Source of the DNA: Anadara kagoshimensis
Lineage: Eukaryota > Mollusca > Bivalvia > Arcoida > Arcidae
Reading direction: 5' to 3'
NCBI GenBank assembly: GCA_021292105.1
Contig: CM037864.1
Span: forward strand, 45,057,109 to 45,121,108
DNA length: 64,000 nucleotides
Shown here: piece after piece, positions 43,396-56,000 of the stretch
How the letters are laid out: every line of letters begins with the position of its first letter
Position numbering within the stretch: the first letter of the stretch is position 1
Notes under the pieces: generated by a model
What the model saw: only the letters and a program-made list of their open reading frames with translations
Told to the model about the DNA's origin: nothing
The model's database searches: none
Program-made: the position numbers and the translations under genes

Positions 43396-45340
43396 TTATA
43401 TATATTACTACCCACTTTTTATTTACCAGAAAGCCACCTAAAGCAGCTTGTTAAAGCAATATGTTCTCATGTTGATGTTTTAAGTGTTATGCAAGCAATA
43501 TGACTTTGTACACATCTGTATAGATCATACACTGTGTTTTGGCTAGGAATGTAAACTTGGTCTGCATGTAGTTATATTTAAAAAGGAGGCGGCAGAGTAG
43601 ACATGGTCAATTTATGTTAACATTGGGAAGGGTTAATCAACAGAGATTAAAACAACAAAAAATAAACTCAGGACTTGTATATTGCTACAATGAAAGGGTA
43701 GGATGGAGTAATGTTGTTTTATGCTCAGCAACATTCTTTCACTTCCATGGAAAGACGACATAATAATGAATCAATGACCAGAAATTGACCCATTAGAATA
43801 TGTAGCTATTTCATAAAGTGGATGACTAATAAGTAAACAATGAATACATGTAATGTATGTTAGTAGTAGATGTTGTAAACAAAAAAATTTAAAATCATAT
43901 ATACATGTATTGACATAAGTAACAGACAACTTTCACTAGTTACTTATTTCTACTTAAATCATTATTTACTGTGATAAAACACTGTATGATTTATATACAT
44001 GTACATGAAGTTACATTTGTTGTTGTTGTTAATGTATTTTATACTTGCTTGTATGCAAAAATATTTTTATGTCAAATTTGCCTTCAGTCAGTCACAAAGT
44101 CATGCTCAATTGAACCATTTTGCACCTTAAATGTCCATTTTAAATTTAATAGCACATTTTCTATATAGCTTGTTGTGTACTACATCAACATGTATAGAAG
44201 TATAGAAAACTGCTAGTTTAATGGTAAACAAAAATCATTTACATTCAGATATACAATGTATAACAATAAATACATGTACCATTAAGCAGTAGAGTCTGCC
44301 GATGTCATCCCAATGTTTTTGGGAGTTATTAGTGTAAATTTTCATTCACTACTATAGGCCTGGTTTTATGTTGAGTTTGTTGTTTAGATGGATTTATTTT
44401 ATTATAAATGATTGGCATACAGATATTTTATGCATTTTTACTAAAGATCTGTCTCGTATTGCTATTGTATATAACACTATCTGTCCACATTAGGTGACCA
44501 TCTTTTGTCACAAGTGGTGACTTTTTGAGGCAGTTTATCTTCATTGTTTTAGTTTTACATGCGAGCAATATTATATTTTAGTTCATGATTCTTATTGTGT
44601 GCAACAAACATTTTACTAACAATGTTTTAGTTTTATTTTCAAGATTTATTTTGACCCAAGTGCAGTTTTTTAACGGTTTTTATATAAATTTTGACTTTTT
44701 CTTTTAAAGTTCTTTGACATTTGTTTTTCATGATATTGATAACTGTTAACAGACAAATATTATATGTAGATCTGACTTGATACATTCACACCCATTATTT
44801 ATCATAGGTTATCAAGTTTTCTTTTTCTTATTTGTTATGATCTCAAAATTTTTGTTGTTTTTAAATTAAGATATTATTTGATCTTATACCGTAGGTTACT
44901 GGTACATGTACACTTAAGAGGCGTGTGTGTGTGTGTGTGTGTGTGTGTACAAGTGTGTGTGTTTTATAATTTAAGAAACATTTACATTTGCTAGATACAA
45001 GTAACTTTGTGCCCTATGCAAGAAATAGGCTTTAAGTAAAAATTGTCAGAATTGCTTGTAGATTTGTACATATTTATAATACATTTTATGTACATTTATT
45101 GAGCCTTCAAAACATCTGGTCAAGCTATTATAAACGCAACAAATCAAAACATAAATTGTATTATTTTACCATGCCTACATGAACACTAGAAGTATCATGA
45201 ACTACAAGAGTATCATGAAAGTATCATGCACATTTAGTTATTAGTCATTTGAGGTTTCAGTGCCATGTTAAATATATTTTCAGCTATAGTGTTATGATAT
45301 TTTCAGCTATATTGTAACAATATTATCAACTACATGTGTA

Positions 45341-45465
45341 TACAGTCTAACCTGCCTTAATGGCCACCTGCTTATAAAGGTCATTAGAATTGTATTGTTC
45401 TTTATTTATATTATTTGATTGTGTATATAAATGGCACTTTTGTTGATTCCAAAGGTTTGACTGTA
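45341..45465. mobile_element. Small MITE with CAGTCAAACCTG-type ends
   Basis: TA-CAGTCTAACCTGCC on the left pairs with GGTTTGACTG-TA on the right. Relatives lie at 53598-53759 and 57183-57342, with half copies near 25467, 41372 and 48244. Confidence 0.75.
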
Positions 45466-45675
45466 TAGTTGTTTCAGTATACACAGAAAATGGCACAAGT
45501 ATAAATGATTTTGAGGGCATGAGTACACCAGATATGTAATTCTGAATACAAACATTAGGAATACATCAACCAACAAATTTCTGTTGAAAACATGTTAGGT
45601 CCTCTACAATTTACTTGTCATCTTTAGAATGTGTAAATCAGGAATGATACTTCAGGTTTTACGACCATTGGCAAT

Positions 45676-45760
45676 ATCAGTACATTGTTACAATATCAGT
45701 ACATTGTATCAGTACATTGTTACAATATCAGTACATTGTTACAATTTCAGTACTTTGTTC
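45676..45760. repeat. About 22-bp tandem repeat
   Basis: CAATATCAGTACATTGTTA recurs four to five times with small deletions. Confidence 0.9.
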
Positions 45761-46721
45761 ATGTATACATTAGAAATATTCCATTTATTGTACCGGGTAT
45801 AATCCCCCCCAAAATCCATACAATAAAGCCATGTTATAGAAATCGTATTACTCACATAAGGCTTGTTGCATGAAATTTTATTCAACTCGTTTAATAAATC
45901 CAATATTACGAAATCACTCATTCAAAATCCTCTATTTATATGCTTTTGGATTTTAATATTAAACAAAACAAATTACATTTTGTATAATTTGTTTAAAGTT
46001 GTTTATTACACATTACTAGAGACCATTAGTGCATAGCCATATTATTACAGTAATGTGTTTTGGATTGTTGATCGCTTAAGAATCTTAAGTATCTTGAAAC
46101 ACATGTAAAATATAATATGTTCTCAATCTCATAATCTGTGAATATAACAGCCCACAAAAAAGTAGGAAATTACAAATCTGCAAAAATTTGAACCTGTGAA
46201 ATTAACTACATTTACAGTATATATACTTGGTATTTTTTTTTTTTTTTTTTTTTTTGTGTACATATGTAACAAATAAATGGTGTCATAATGTAGCTGAAAA
46301 TACCCCTAAACTAGACTGAACCTGAACTAAACCATGAAATACAACCGACATATACTGCAGCATATTTGTATATAATTTGTTTCATCAAAGTATTTACAAA
46401 ATCTAATTTATTATGAAGTTTATATTTTTGTATGTATTATGTTAAAGCGGTGCTTCGTAATTTTACACATGACATATTGTCACATATGTATATAAGAAGT
46501 GTTTTTTTGTTGTTACTGTTAGTTGTATGTGTAATATACATATATCTTTTTATCTTCAGTTTTTAGTTATAAAATAGATTGAGAATTTTATATGCTGTTT
46601 TTGTTTATGAATTTGAATACGGTCCTATTGTGAAGATATTGTGATTGTACTTATTTTGGGAGATTATAAAATAAGATCCTTTAATGCTCACACTTTGTAA
46701 CACATGCATTGATTAAATGAA

Positions 46722-47030
46722 TGGGGTTTTATATCCCACTCAAGATTATTTCACTTATATCAAAACGTCACCAGCTATACATGTAGGTGAAGTTGCAGAA
46801 AAAAAATTTCTCTGCAGTTTGCTCAGGAGTGTGTGCAGGAAGGGGGGTCTTTAACATGCTAAACCTGCCATGTCAAGGGGCATCAGTTTTTAAAGTCTCT
46901 CATTTATAAATACCAAGTGCTTGGTGAAAGAACAGTCGCTACCTATTTTCAAGTCCGGTCAGACCCCAACCAGGTTTTGGACCAATGGCTTCCATTATAA
47001 AAAGCAAGCTAGTGACTAGTGTGTATGATT
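46722..47030 (-). mobile_element. SINE family B, diverged copy
   Basis: In reverse orientation it shows the family B body (GATTATTTCACTTATATCAA, ACGTCACCAGCTAT, TTTCAAGTCCGGTCAGACC). The tRNA head is degraded. Confidence 0.7.
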
Positions 47031-47129
47031 AGAAAGTATGTTATATATTGGTAACTTATCACATTACAATTCCTTTTATTGTCATAATTAATGACAATGT
47101 TTGTTCTCTATGTCAAATTGTGAAGAACA

Positions 47130-47470
47130 TTTTTAGGTCAAGGTGACCAATATTGATCATGATTGTCTGCCCCTGTGCATTGTAAACAATTTCACATTTT
47201 GAACTTCCTTCTCCAGAACCAGTGAGCTACTGATAGTAAAACTTTTTATGTATTTTCCTTGGCCAAAGCCCTTTCAAGTTTTCCAAATTTGTTATTAAGG
47301 TCACAATGACCTAAATAGTAAAAATTTTAACATCTTCTTGTCAGGGACCCATAAGGCTAGAAGCTTGTATACAACATCAGGACATGGCACTCTTTCAAGT
47401 TTAAGAAGCTGGTCGACTTTGATCTACTTTCAAGGTCACAGTGACCTTAAGTAGTAAAACTTGAAAAACA
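47130..47470. repeat. Dispersed repeat fragment with AAGGTCACAGTGACC words
   Basis: It contains internal repeats of TCAAGGTGACC, AAGGTCACAATGACCTAA and AAGGTCACAGTGACCTTAA with AGTAAAA after each, spaced about 150 bp. The class is unknown. Confidence 0.5.
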
Positions 47471-47629
47471 TCTTTTTGCCACGAATTAAAAAACGTTAAT
47501 GCTCGATACTTCATACATGGCACAGAGCATGAAGCTTCAGCTAGTTTATGAAGCTGGTTGTTTAAAAGTCTTGATGCTATATGAGAATTTTCAAACTTTA
47601 TGACCACTTGGTTCATGATTTTTTTTACT

Positions 47630-47890
47630 ACTTTGTGTTTGCGTTTGAAGTCCGAGTGTTTTATGGTCTGCCTTAAATCGGCACGCACTCGGGATGACTT
47701 TAAGGTGCTAGCTCACCAAGTTAATATGCCACAGAGAAGCATACCACTCCCTCAGTCATATTATACTGACACCGTGTGAACCAGTAAAACCCAACAGCAA
47801 GAAAAATTCACTTTTTCATATGTGGTCCGAGCGTGACTCACAGCAGAGATTTGTAGACATATCCATTAGGCCACCACAGCCTCTGTAAAC
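47630..47890 (-). mobile_element. SINE family A, diverged copy
   Basis: It shares TTTATGGTCTGCCTTAAATC, GGCACGCACTC, TTAAGGTGCTAGCTCACC and AAGCATACCACTCCC with the copy at 6612-6900. The B box is degenerate. Confidence 0.65.
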
Positions 47891-48334
47891 TTGGTGGAGA
47901 TTCATGCCCTGATGTTCATAAGTTTCAAGCTTCTAGGCTTATTGGTTCTTGACAAGATGTTAAGTTTTTAACTATTGAAGGTCAATGCATCCTTTGCAGA
48001 GCTTCAAGCCCTGATGCTACACATGAAGTTTCATATTAATACTCATTTAATGATGCCAGACAGCTGGGAAAGAAAAGAACCTTCACTACTTTTTCCTTTG
48101 ATAATTGATAGCAATTTCTGCACCACCTTTAGCTGGTGTCATCTTGGTATAGAGATAAAATCTTGACTGCGAGATAAAACATCACTTTACTCATTACAGG
48201 GGCAAGTGATGTATACATGTGTGACCACACTTTGTCCCCACTTTTAAAGGTCACCTGCTTTAACTATGGTAGTTCCCTTAGGTGGCCTTTATAGACAGGT
48301 TGGACTGTACTTTAGTGGTTTTACGATTGATTGG

Positions 48335-48645
48335 GGTTTTACAACCCACTCATAAATATTTCACTTAAATTGAGACGTCACCAGCTATAGGTGAATTTGC
48401 AGAAATTCCGATATTTGCAGCGCACTCAGGGCAATGTGCAGGGAAAGTTCTTTAACATGCCTCGACACGGGGCATTTGTTTTCAAGGTCTCTTCCAAAGG
48501 ACCCCGTGAATTTCATTTCTAAATGCCCAGTGTTTGGCAAAAAAACAGCCACTACCATTTTCAAGTCTTTGTCAGAACAGGCCAGGATTTGAACCCATGG
48601 CCTCCCTCATATGGAAAGAACACTACCAACTGAGCTACCATAATA
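48335..48645 (-). mobile_element. SINE family B with tRNA head
   Basis: Read on the minus strand it starts with TATGGTAGCTCAGTTGGTAG (A box) and GGGTTCAAATCC (B box), then GACAAAGACTTGAAAATGG and the same body as 42772-43112. Confidence 0.82.
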
Positions 48646-51600
48646 GTGATAGTGGTTTTAAGAAATACAAAGTAAAGAAACAACAACAGTAGTATTAAGT
48701 TACAAGTTTAATGACACTGAAATAAAATGATGACATATTTACAAAATGATAAATCTCTACAAATGTAAAACACAACATTGGCTTTCTTTGTCCTAAAACA
48801 TTTTTATAACATAGCTGTTCTAAACAACCATAACATTATTATTGTTAAAACCACATACATTATCTTTATTAAAGATATAAATTACAGATTCATCGACTTA
48901 ATTACATTCTTTTTGGATGTTTGAACTTCCAGTATTATCCCTATACATGTAAATCTTTACTGGTCAGTTATACAGAACTAAATTGTTGATCCCTGCTTGG
49001 CTTCCATGATATAATTTATCAGTATAAATATTATCCTTACTGATAAGGAGTAAATGAGGTTTGCTGCTGTACCACGTGATACCCCTAACATTTGGAACAA
49101 TTTGTGGAACAATTATTTCCATTGGACATCATTACTCATAAAATTTCATGTTCCCCTGTTGTTTTGGGAATTCACGACATTTTCCATAACATCCCAAACA
49201 AAGGGGTGCTGATCATATAGCAGTGGCACAGCGACAAAACCCCATTGTAGATCCCTGTTGGGCTTTGAATTATGAAGATATTATAATGATATGTTAAAGA
49301 ATAGATCTGTTTTATATCAAAAGTCTATAAATTGTTTTATAACACAAATTCCATGACAAGGTACAAAATATATAACAAGTATGACCTGTGACAAGATACA
49401 TGACAAATATGAATTGCGGCGAAATAATATCTATGTTTGTATTGTGAAAAAATAATTATGGTTGAGTGGAAATCTTATACATGTATATGCATGTAAAAAA
49501 ATAAGAAGCTATAGTAAACTCTTTTTTTCTCCTGCTAGTTTAGTTAGAAAATAAAATAAATGTGTACGTATAAAAATATCCAACGTCTAACTATTATAAA
49601 TCTTTTAGCCATCAAAAAACCTACCCTTGTGATGAATTACACAAGTCATACAGCATATGATATCAAACATCCTGACAAACAATATATGGCAATAAGATTT
49701 TCATGTCACACAAAAAATGAACTGAATGAAGATTTTACAGTCATAGAATTTGGACTATAACTCTGACACAATTGGAACTCAATTAAGCCTCAATTTTTTT
49801 TACAGAAAGGAATGACATTATTCAAAATTTCAAGGGCAAAGGACATGATATACTTTGATTCTTCCAAAATGGTTGTGATTGTATATGCCTAATGTGTTCT
49901 GTATTAAATGTTGAAACAGTTGAATTCACAATAAAATGTGCAACAGATTTTTCATCAATATTTTTAACAGATACAAACTTTCCATTTTGATTTTTGCAGT
50001 ACAGTTAATCTATTAAATTTTGTAATCAAGTAAGAAATGTGAAAAAGTAAAAACTATTGAAGATTTAAGTAAAAAATATTATCCTTAAATAACCAAGTTT
50101 ATTGTTGTCCTATGTTTCAAATACTGTATTAAAATGTATATATACATGTGCAAAAAACAAGTAAAAAATATGAATGTCTTTAAATAAATCCAGTAAAATT
50201 GTATAACTACTTGCAGTTTGACTTTAAAAACACCAACAGTCATGGCATAATTTCTCTGCCCTTGGATTGTAATTATGTCTCATTTTTTTTATACTATCTT
50301 AATTGCAACCTAAGATTCATCTTTAATACAAGAATATATATACATGGATATAGTACATGTAAAATTGTCAGTATTTGGGTTGATAAAGTTTTTAACATAT
50401 CCTTTTATGGAATATACATGTACAATAAGTTAAGGTTTCTTGAAATCAGACCAATGCTATTTGACCAGTGTTAAGTCTGTTATGATAATGGTTACAAAAT
50501 ATGGATATAAAAATTTAACTGTTAACATTATATTTTAGATTGAAGCCTTCTACCCAAGCCTTAATTACTTGATATACATTTGCTGTATATGCTGTGGTAA
50601 CATTGAGTTCTGATAAAATTGAACCTATACTGATTTCATTACCAGATTAATCTACAAGGTAGATGACCAGTGTAAAATTGGCAGAACTAATTAACATATC
50701 TACATACGATGACCGTTTTAAATATGATGATGTCTTCTTAATTCCAACTTTAGCAAACTTCCAGTGTACTGTAGCGAGATAGACGGCTGGCTGGGCACTG
50801 GATGTATGGTAGCTGTACAGTGTGGTTCTTCTATCTGTTCATTCATGGTCAAACTAACAACCACTTTTAACATCAATATAGAATTCTGTATGGACATTTA
50901 CTTACCATCAATGATTCAGTGATATTATATTTATACTTACCATCAAAGATTCTGTGATAACATTCAAATTTCCTATTAGACTTACCTCTTGAACGGTGTA
51001 CGGTCAAAACTCTCAAAAACAAACACCTCATTGGAGTTTACAATTAAACTTTGATAACAAATTTGAAATACATGGGACTTTTATAACCATTTTATTTCCT
51101 TTTTATAGGAATTATATATAGGATATGAAAAATCTCTGATTGGTCAACTTCAAGACAAAAATAGGTTTATGATTTAACGAAGTAAAATATGGTTTTGGAC
51201 ACAACGTGATAATGCAACATTATCAAATTCAATTTTGAGGAAGTTGATTTGTATGTTTTTCCACCTCTTTGTGTTACAATTACTGGACAAAGTGGCTAAA
51301 TGTGTGTATGTAAGATAAATTCCTATATTACAGAAGAGTTGCATAACCTTCAATCACTTATAAACATGTATGTACATGTATATATTATTAAATTTTACCC
51401 AAAATAAATGGATACCAGAGCTAAAAACTCTATATATGAAAAAGGTAATGTGTATCAGAGCGAAAACAAAGAGTTATTCTTGAAAAACTTCAAGTGTAGC
51501 ATGTAGCTTTAAGCAATGATTTATTTTTATGAAATATCCCATTACTAAGAAAAGTACCTACTACAAGAAGTATACAGATGATGTCTGGTTTAGAGAGGTT

Positions 51601-52995
51601 TAACATTACACTTATTGTTTCACATTTCCATTTATAAATTATTAAAAGTACCAATGATAACTTTACCTTTAGACCATCTCAGTGGACAGTTATGAATATG
51701 AGATTAAAACAATGTACAGATATATGGCCATAGCTATCAAGGTGTCCAATACTTAACTTTATTAAGCCTTATGACAAAGAACAATATTTTTATTTTGGAA
51801 AAATTTATAGCCGACATTGTTAAAATTGTTGTAACAAAATCAGAATATAAATCATGCTCCAAAAACCTAGAAAACCTAAAAGCAAGCAGATAATTAATAT
51901 TATTTCTATATCAAAAGTAACTAGCAAATACCTTAAATATATTATCCCACTCATATACCAAAAGTATGACATTTTAAACTACAAACTAACAGAGCCAATT
52001 CTCTCAATTTGTCTCTGGATTATTCATATTAAAATTCTCTCCGTTATGAATCAATCCTCAAGTCCTGACAAATATAAAACCTCTCTAAAACATCAGAGAT
52101 TTAACCTTTCCAATCCAATTTTGACTCAATAGTTTTAAACAAATTTCCTAAAACTGTACCTGTCAAATGCAAATATCTAATAGTTCAATACCATTAGTCA
52201 TCTAACATTTTTAAATATCTGGAATCAAAATGTTCCATACTCTAAAGCTTCAACAGTAGCTGATACAATTTACTAGATTAAGGGCAAAGCTATTGGTCAA
52301 CACTTGTGGCATGTTTAGTCCTGAAACTGTAACTCAACTTGGATTGTCACTTCTCAACATATAACCTTGGTCTTAACAACACTATCAGTAATTCCACAAG
52401 TCACTTGATATAACTACAAACATTAAAAAACCCTTAAATCATCACTGGATATGGACGGACATAAAAACAACAATAACTAATGAGCTGATTCAGAGACATA
52501 GAAACAAAATTAACCCAGTACCTATCTCCAGTAAAGCCACCAAATAATACAGTTCTTTATGTAGAGGTAATGTCTAGTAGAAAAAGATTCCTATAAAATT
52601 TACATTAAATAATGAATTTTTCTCTCACTCTATCTTTCTCATGTGCACACACACACACACACACACACCCCTACCTACCTCTATCTCTGAACAACTTACT
52701 GTAACATTCATCAAGACGGTGTAACAGTAATGAGAACTGACAATGTTTCCTTAATCAGATTATATCTTACTTAATACCTTCCAGTCGAGCCAAACAGATG
52801 GTGATGCTAAATTACAAACCTTGTATTGTCGTACTGGAGAAATGTACCAATATAAACTGAAGGGATGTAAGGAATACCTAATTTTTCATCTTACATCTGA
52901 ATAATTTTTGTTGACCTTTTTATATAGGACAATTTTAACATGTGGCTGTAACCCATGTCATTATTTGATACTGTTCTATTTTTGCCATGAATGAT

Positions 52996-53069
52996 CTAGT
53001 ACCGCCTCCCACCACCACCACGAAAACTACGCCTTCCACCACGCCCACGGAACCCACCTCTTCCTTGAC
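52996..53069 (-). CDS. API5: API5 last exon (RGG tail)
   Basis: GQGRGGFRGRGGRRSFRGGG continues GRRY and TAG (52998-52996). The Arg/Gly-rich tail is typical of nucleic-acid-binding C termini and matches the family. Confidence 0.96.
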
Positions 53070-56000
53070 CTGTAAAGTTAAATCAGAATTGAAGTAAACT
53101 GTTTATAACCAAATGAGATAAAAAATCTAGCTTTTACTTGGATTAATCCCAATAATCCAAATAATTTTTTTAAATTAAATTTGTTAATTTAAACATAGAT
53201 TATATAAGAATGACAAAAGCACCTTGCATTCACAAATACATTTTGGGTAAGCCAACAATGTATCATAATACAAATAAATTTGCTACATTTGAAAGCAACA
53301 TTTCAGATCATAATCAGCAAATTAATAGTTTTTAGGCCTAAAAAAATTAAATGTGTTTCCACTAACCTAACCAACCCTAACTTTTGACAAACACTTTTCA
53401 AGTTGGCACCCTTGTCTGTGTGGTAAATGTAAGTCAAAACATTTTTGTCTTTGGCCTTATCAACATTGAGAAAATTTTTATATATGGCATATGCTCCTCT
53501 GTTCCTCATACAGGAGACCTTACAATATGAAGGCAATTACAATGGTATTAACAGAATACTGAAACTTCTCTTAGCTCAAACTCTTCAAATATACATGTAG
53601 TCCAACCTGCCTTAAAGGCAACCTGCTTATAAAGGCCAGTAAAATTGTATCCCAATTGTTCTTTATTAATAATTTTTGAACCTGTATATAAAGGCCACCT
53701 GCCCATAGAGTCACTTTTACTGGTTCCCTTGGGTGGCCTTTACAGGCAGGTTTAACTGGCATTTTTCTGAACAAAACTATAACATTGGATGCCAATGTTT
53801 AAGTTGGATATATGTGTATAAGATATAAACTCACTTTTGTGCTCCATACAGGCATGCAGAAAAAGCAGATCAGGAACAAAAACTTCTTGAAATTAAATCA
53901 TATTCATCAAGTCATAAATGGTTGATGAAATATTTAAGAGAGGCAATGAATAATAACCATAGACAAAATAATGTTACCTTCTCTGAACTGTCCTGCCTTT
54001 TCACTGTACTTCCCACCTGGCGGTGCATATAATGTACGTGTTTCACGGTTCGCTTTTTTCCCACCGGCACCCTCTGAATCATATGTAATTGGAGTGTATC
54101 TCTTTTGACTATAAAAAAGAAAAGTTTTATTTTAAATAGAGAGAAAAATCAATGTCAAAAAATTGTGAGCTGTAGTATTTAATAAAACTATTCCTAATGA
54201 TTACATCAACCTTAAGTTGCCTGTAAACAGTGGACTCTTCCGTCATCTGCTATCATTGCTGTGGAAAAACATATTGTACATCTCCATAGGGAGAACATTT
54301 TCTGTTGCTGTGGAATAATGGATCCTTTTAATTAATTGTGATCTCTTGGAATGACTCAGTGCAAGTGATTTGAAAAAAACATTTTGATAACCAGAAGTCA
54401 ATCCAATATTACTATCATCTTTTACACATTAAACTGACTTCAAAATGTGGTCTTCTTTATCTAATCAAAATCTACCAACAACTGAATACATTTTGTTAAC
54501 AAAGAAAATGGTCCACTTTTGTCTTTCCAGTTTTGTTTTGGATATTATAACCACCCCAAACTTCTGGCTATATATTGTAGCGATAAAGATGTTTTGTCAT
54601 GATCAGCTGAGAAGTATGGTTGGCTGCTTGTTAGTCTATGTAAGGGATAACAGTTTAATCTAAAATAATATTACAAACATGCTGACAAGCACACAGCTGT
54701 TAATTTATCAAAACATGTTTTGTTGTTTATTAAGGTCTGCTTACCCTGCTGTTTGAACTGTTTCTTGTGTTTGTGGTTTCTTTTGCTGCAAAATTAATTC
54801 AAAATTTTACATAGACATTTTTAACAATCATGTTTAATATTTTATGTAAATAAGTTAAGGCAAGCTGGTTCTGCTTCATAGTTTTGAATAAAATGGAAGG
54901 GCCTTTTCATAATATGAAAATGATATTTAAAGATTAGAACTGCATCAAGACTCTTGTGATCTGTGCCTTGATGTCTTCTAGATTCATTTTGGGATAAGAC
55001 TTGATTTACTTTTGGATTATTCTTCAGCTAAGAGGGATGCTTAGGAAAATGCAAATAGAATGAAAGAAAAGCGTGCTATGTAAAGTGTATCACCTAAGTA
55101 ATACAGGAGTAACCATGTAATGATATACATATTCCAATAAAACCAGTTTAAACAATTTCTGTGCAATTACCACAAAACAAGTTTAAAATACCATGATATT
55201 CTGGTACAGAAAAATGTCCCAATAGAATATAATATCACAATAAATTGCTGCTAAAAACTATGAATCTTGAAAATTTAAATGTTACATTGTTATAAACATG
55301 GTATGTCATCTAACGGTTTTGTTAAATTTCATGTTTGTAGTAGATAACTTTGAATATCATTATATCAGTGCAGTCAAAGTAAACCATAGTTATAAACAAA
55401 CTAAAATTACTCTTTGGTTTTATTTATATAAGTACACATGATTCTGTTATAGATACATGTATAAGTACAAGTTGTTACATCGATGTACATAGCAGTTTAG
55501 TTAATTAATTTTGCAATACATGTATGTTACAATACCATTTGTCACTATAACCCCATTTCTCTGTAACTTTGTAATCTGGACCTGTGAATAACAACCCCCA
55601 GCTCCCTTTTATGATGTTTAAAGACACATTTAAATATATATGTTTATAGTCTTCCACTAAGGGTTTCCATGACACTGTTACCACAAATTTGTAAGTTGGA
55701 GGACTGTGGAATAAATCTTTTATCAATGTGTTAATACATGTATAACTCACCACTAATGGTTTCCATGACACTGTAACTACGGCTTTGTAAGCTGGGGGAC
55801 TGTGGAATAAATCTTTTATCAATGTGTTAATATTTGATGTTATTCTTAAAGCTGCTACTTTTATTTTATTCTGAAAATAAAAAATAAAAATATAAAATTT
55901 TATGATATACTGTAAATAAAGACTCGTGAATTTGATACCTTTTTCCACAATTATGATCTAAAATGTATTAAGCATCAATTGACATCACAAAAGCTGCTTT

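Larger units (their letters stand above)
40923..52995. other. Long spacer between convergent gene 3 and API5
   Basis: It includes both 3' untranslated regions, whose ends I cannot place, and no convincing exon. It holds tandem repeats, a Helentron-like element, at least four SINE copies and a MITE; these are listed separately. The rest is AT-rich with a poly(T) near 46229 and short GT/CA microsatellites (44923, 52647). Confidence 0.55.

Noticed and set aside
43224-43503. His-run and Ser-run ORFs
   Set aside because: Translations of a CAT microsatellite, with no splice sites or flanking coding sequence.
47401-47688. 95-residue minus-strand ORF
   Set aside because: It overlaps dispersed-repeat sequence (AAGGTCACAGTGACC) and a SINE, with no coding evidence.
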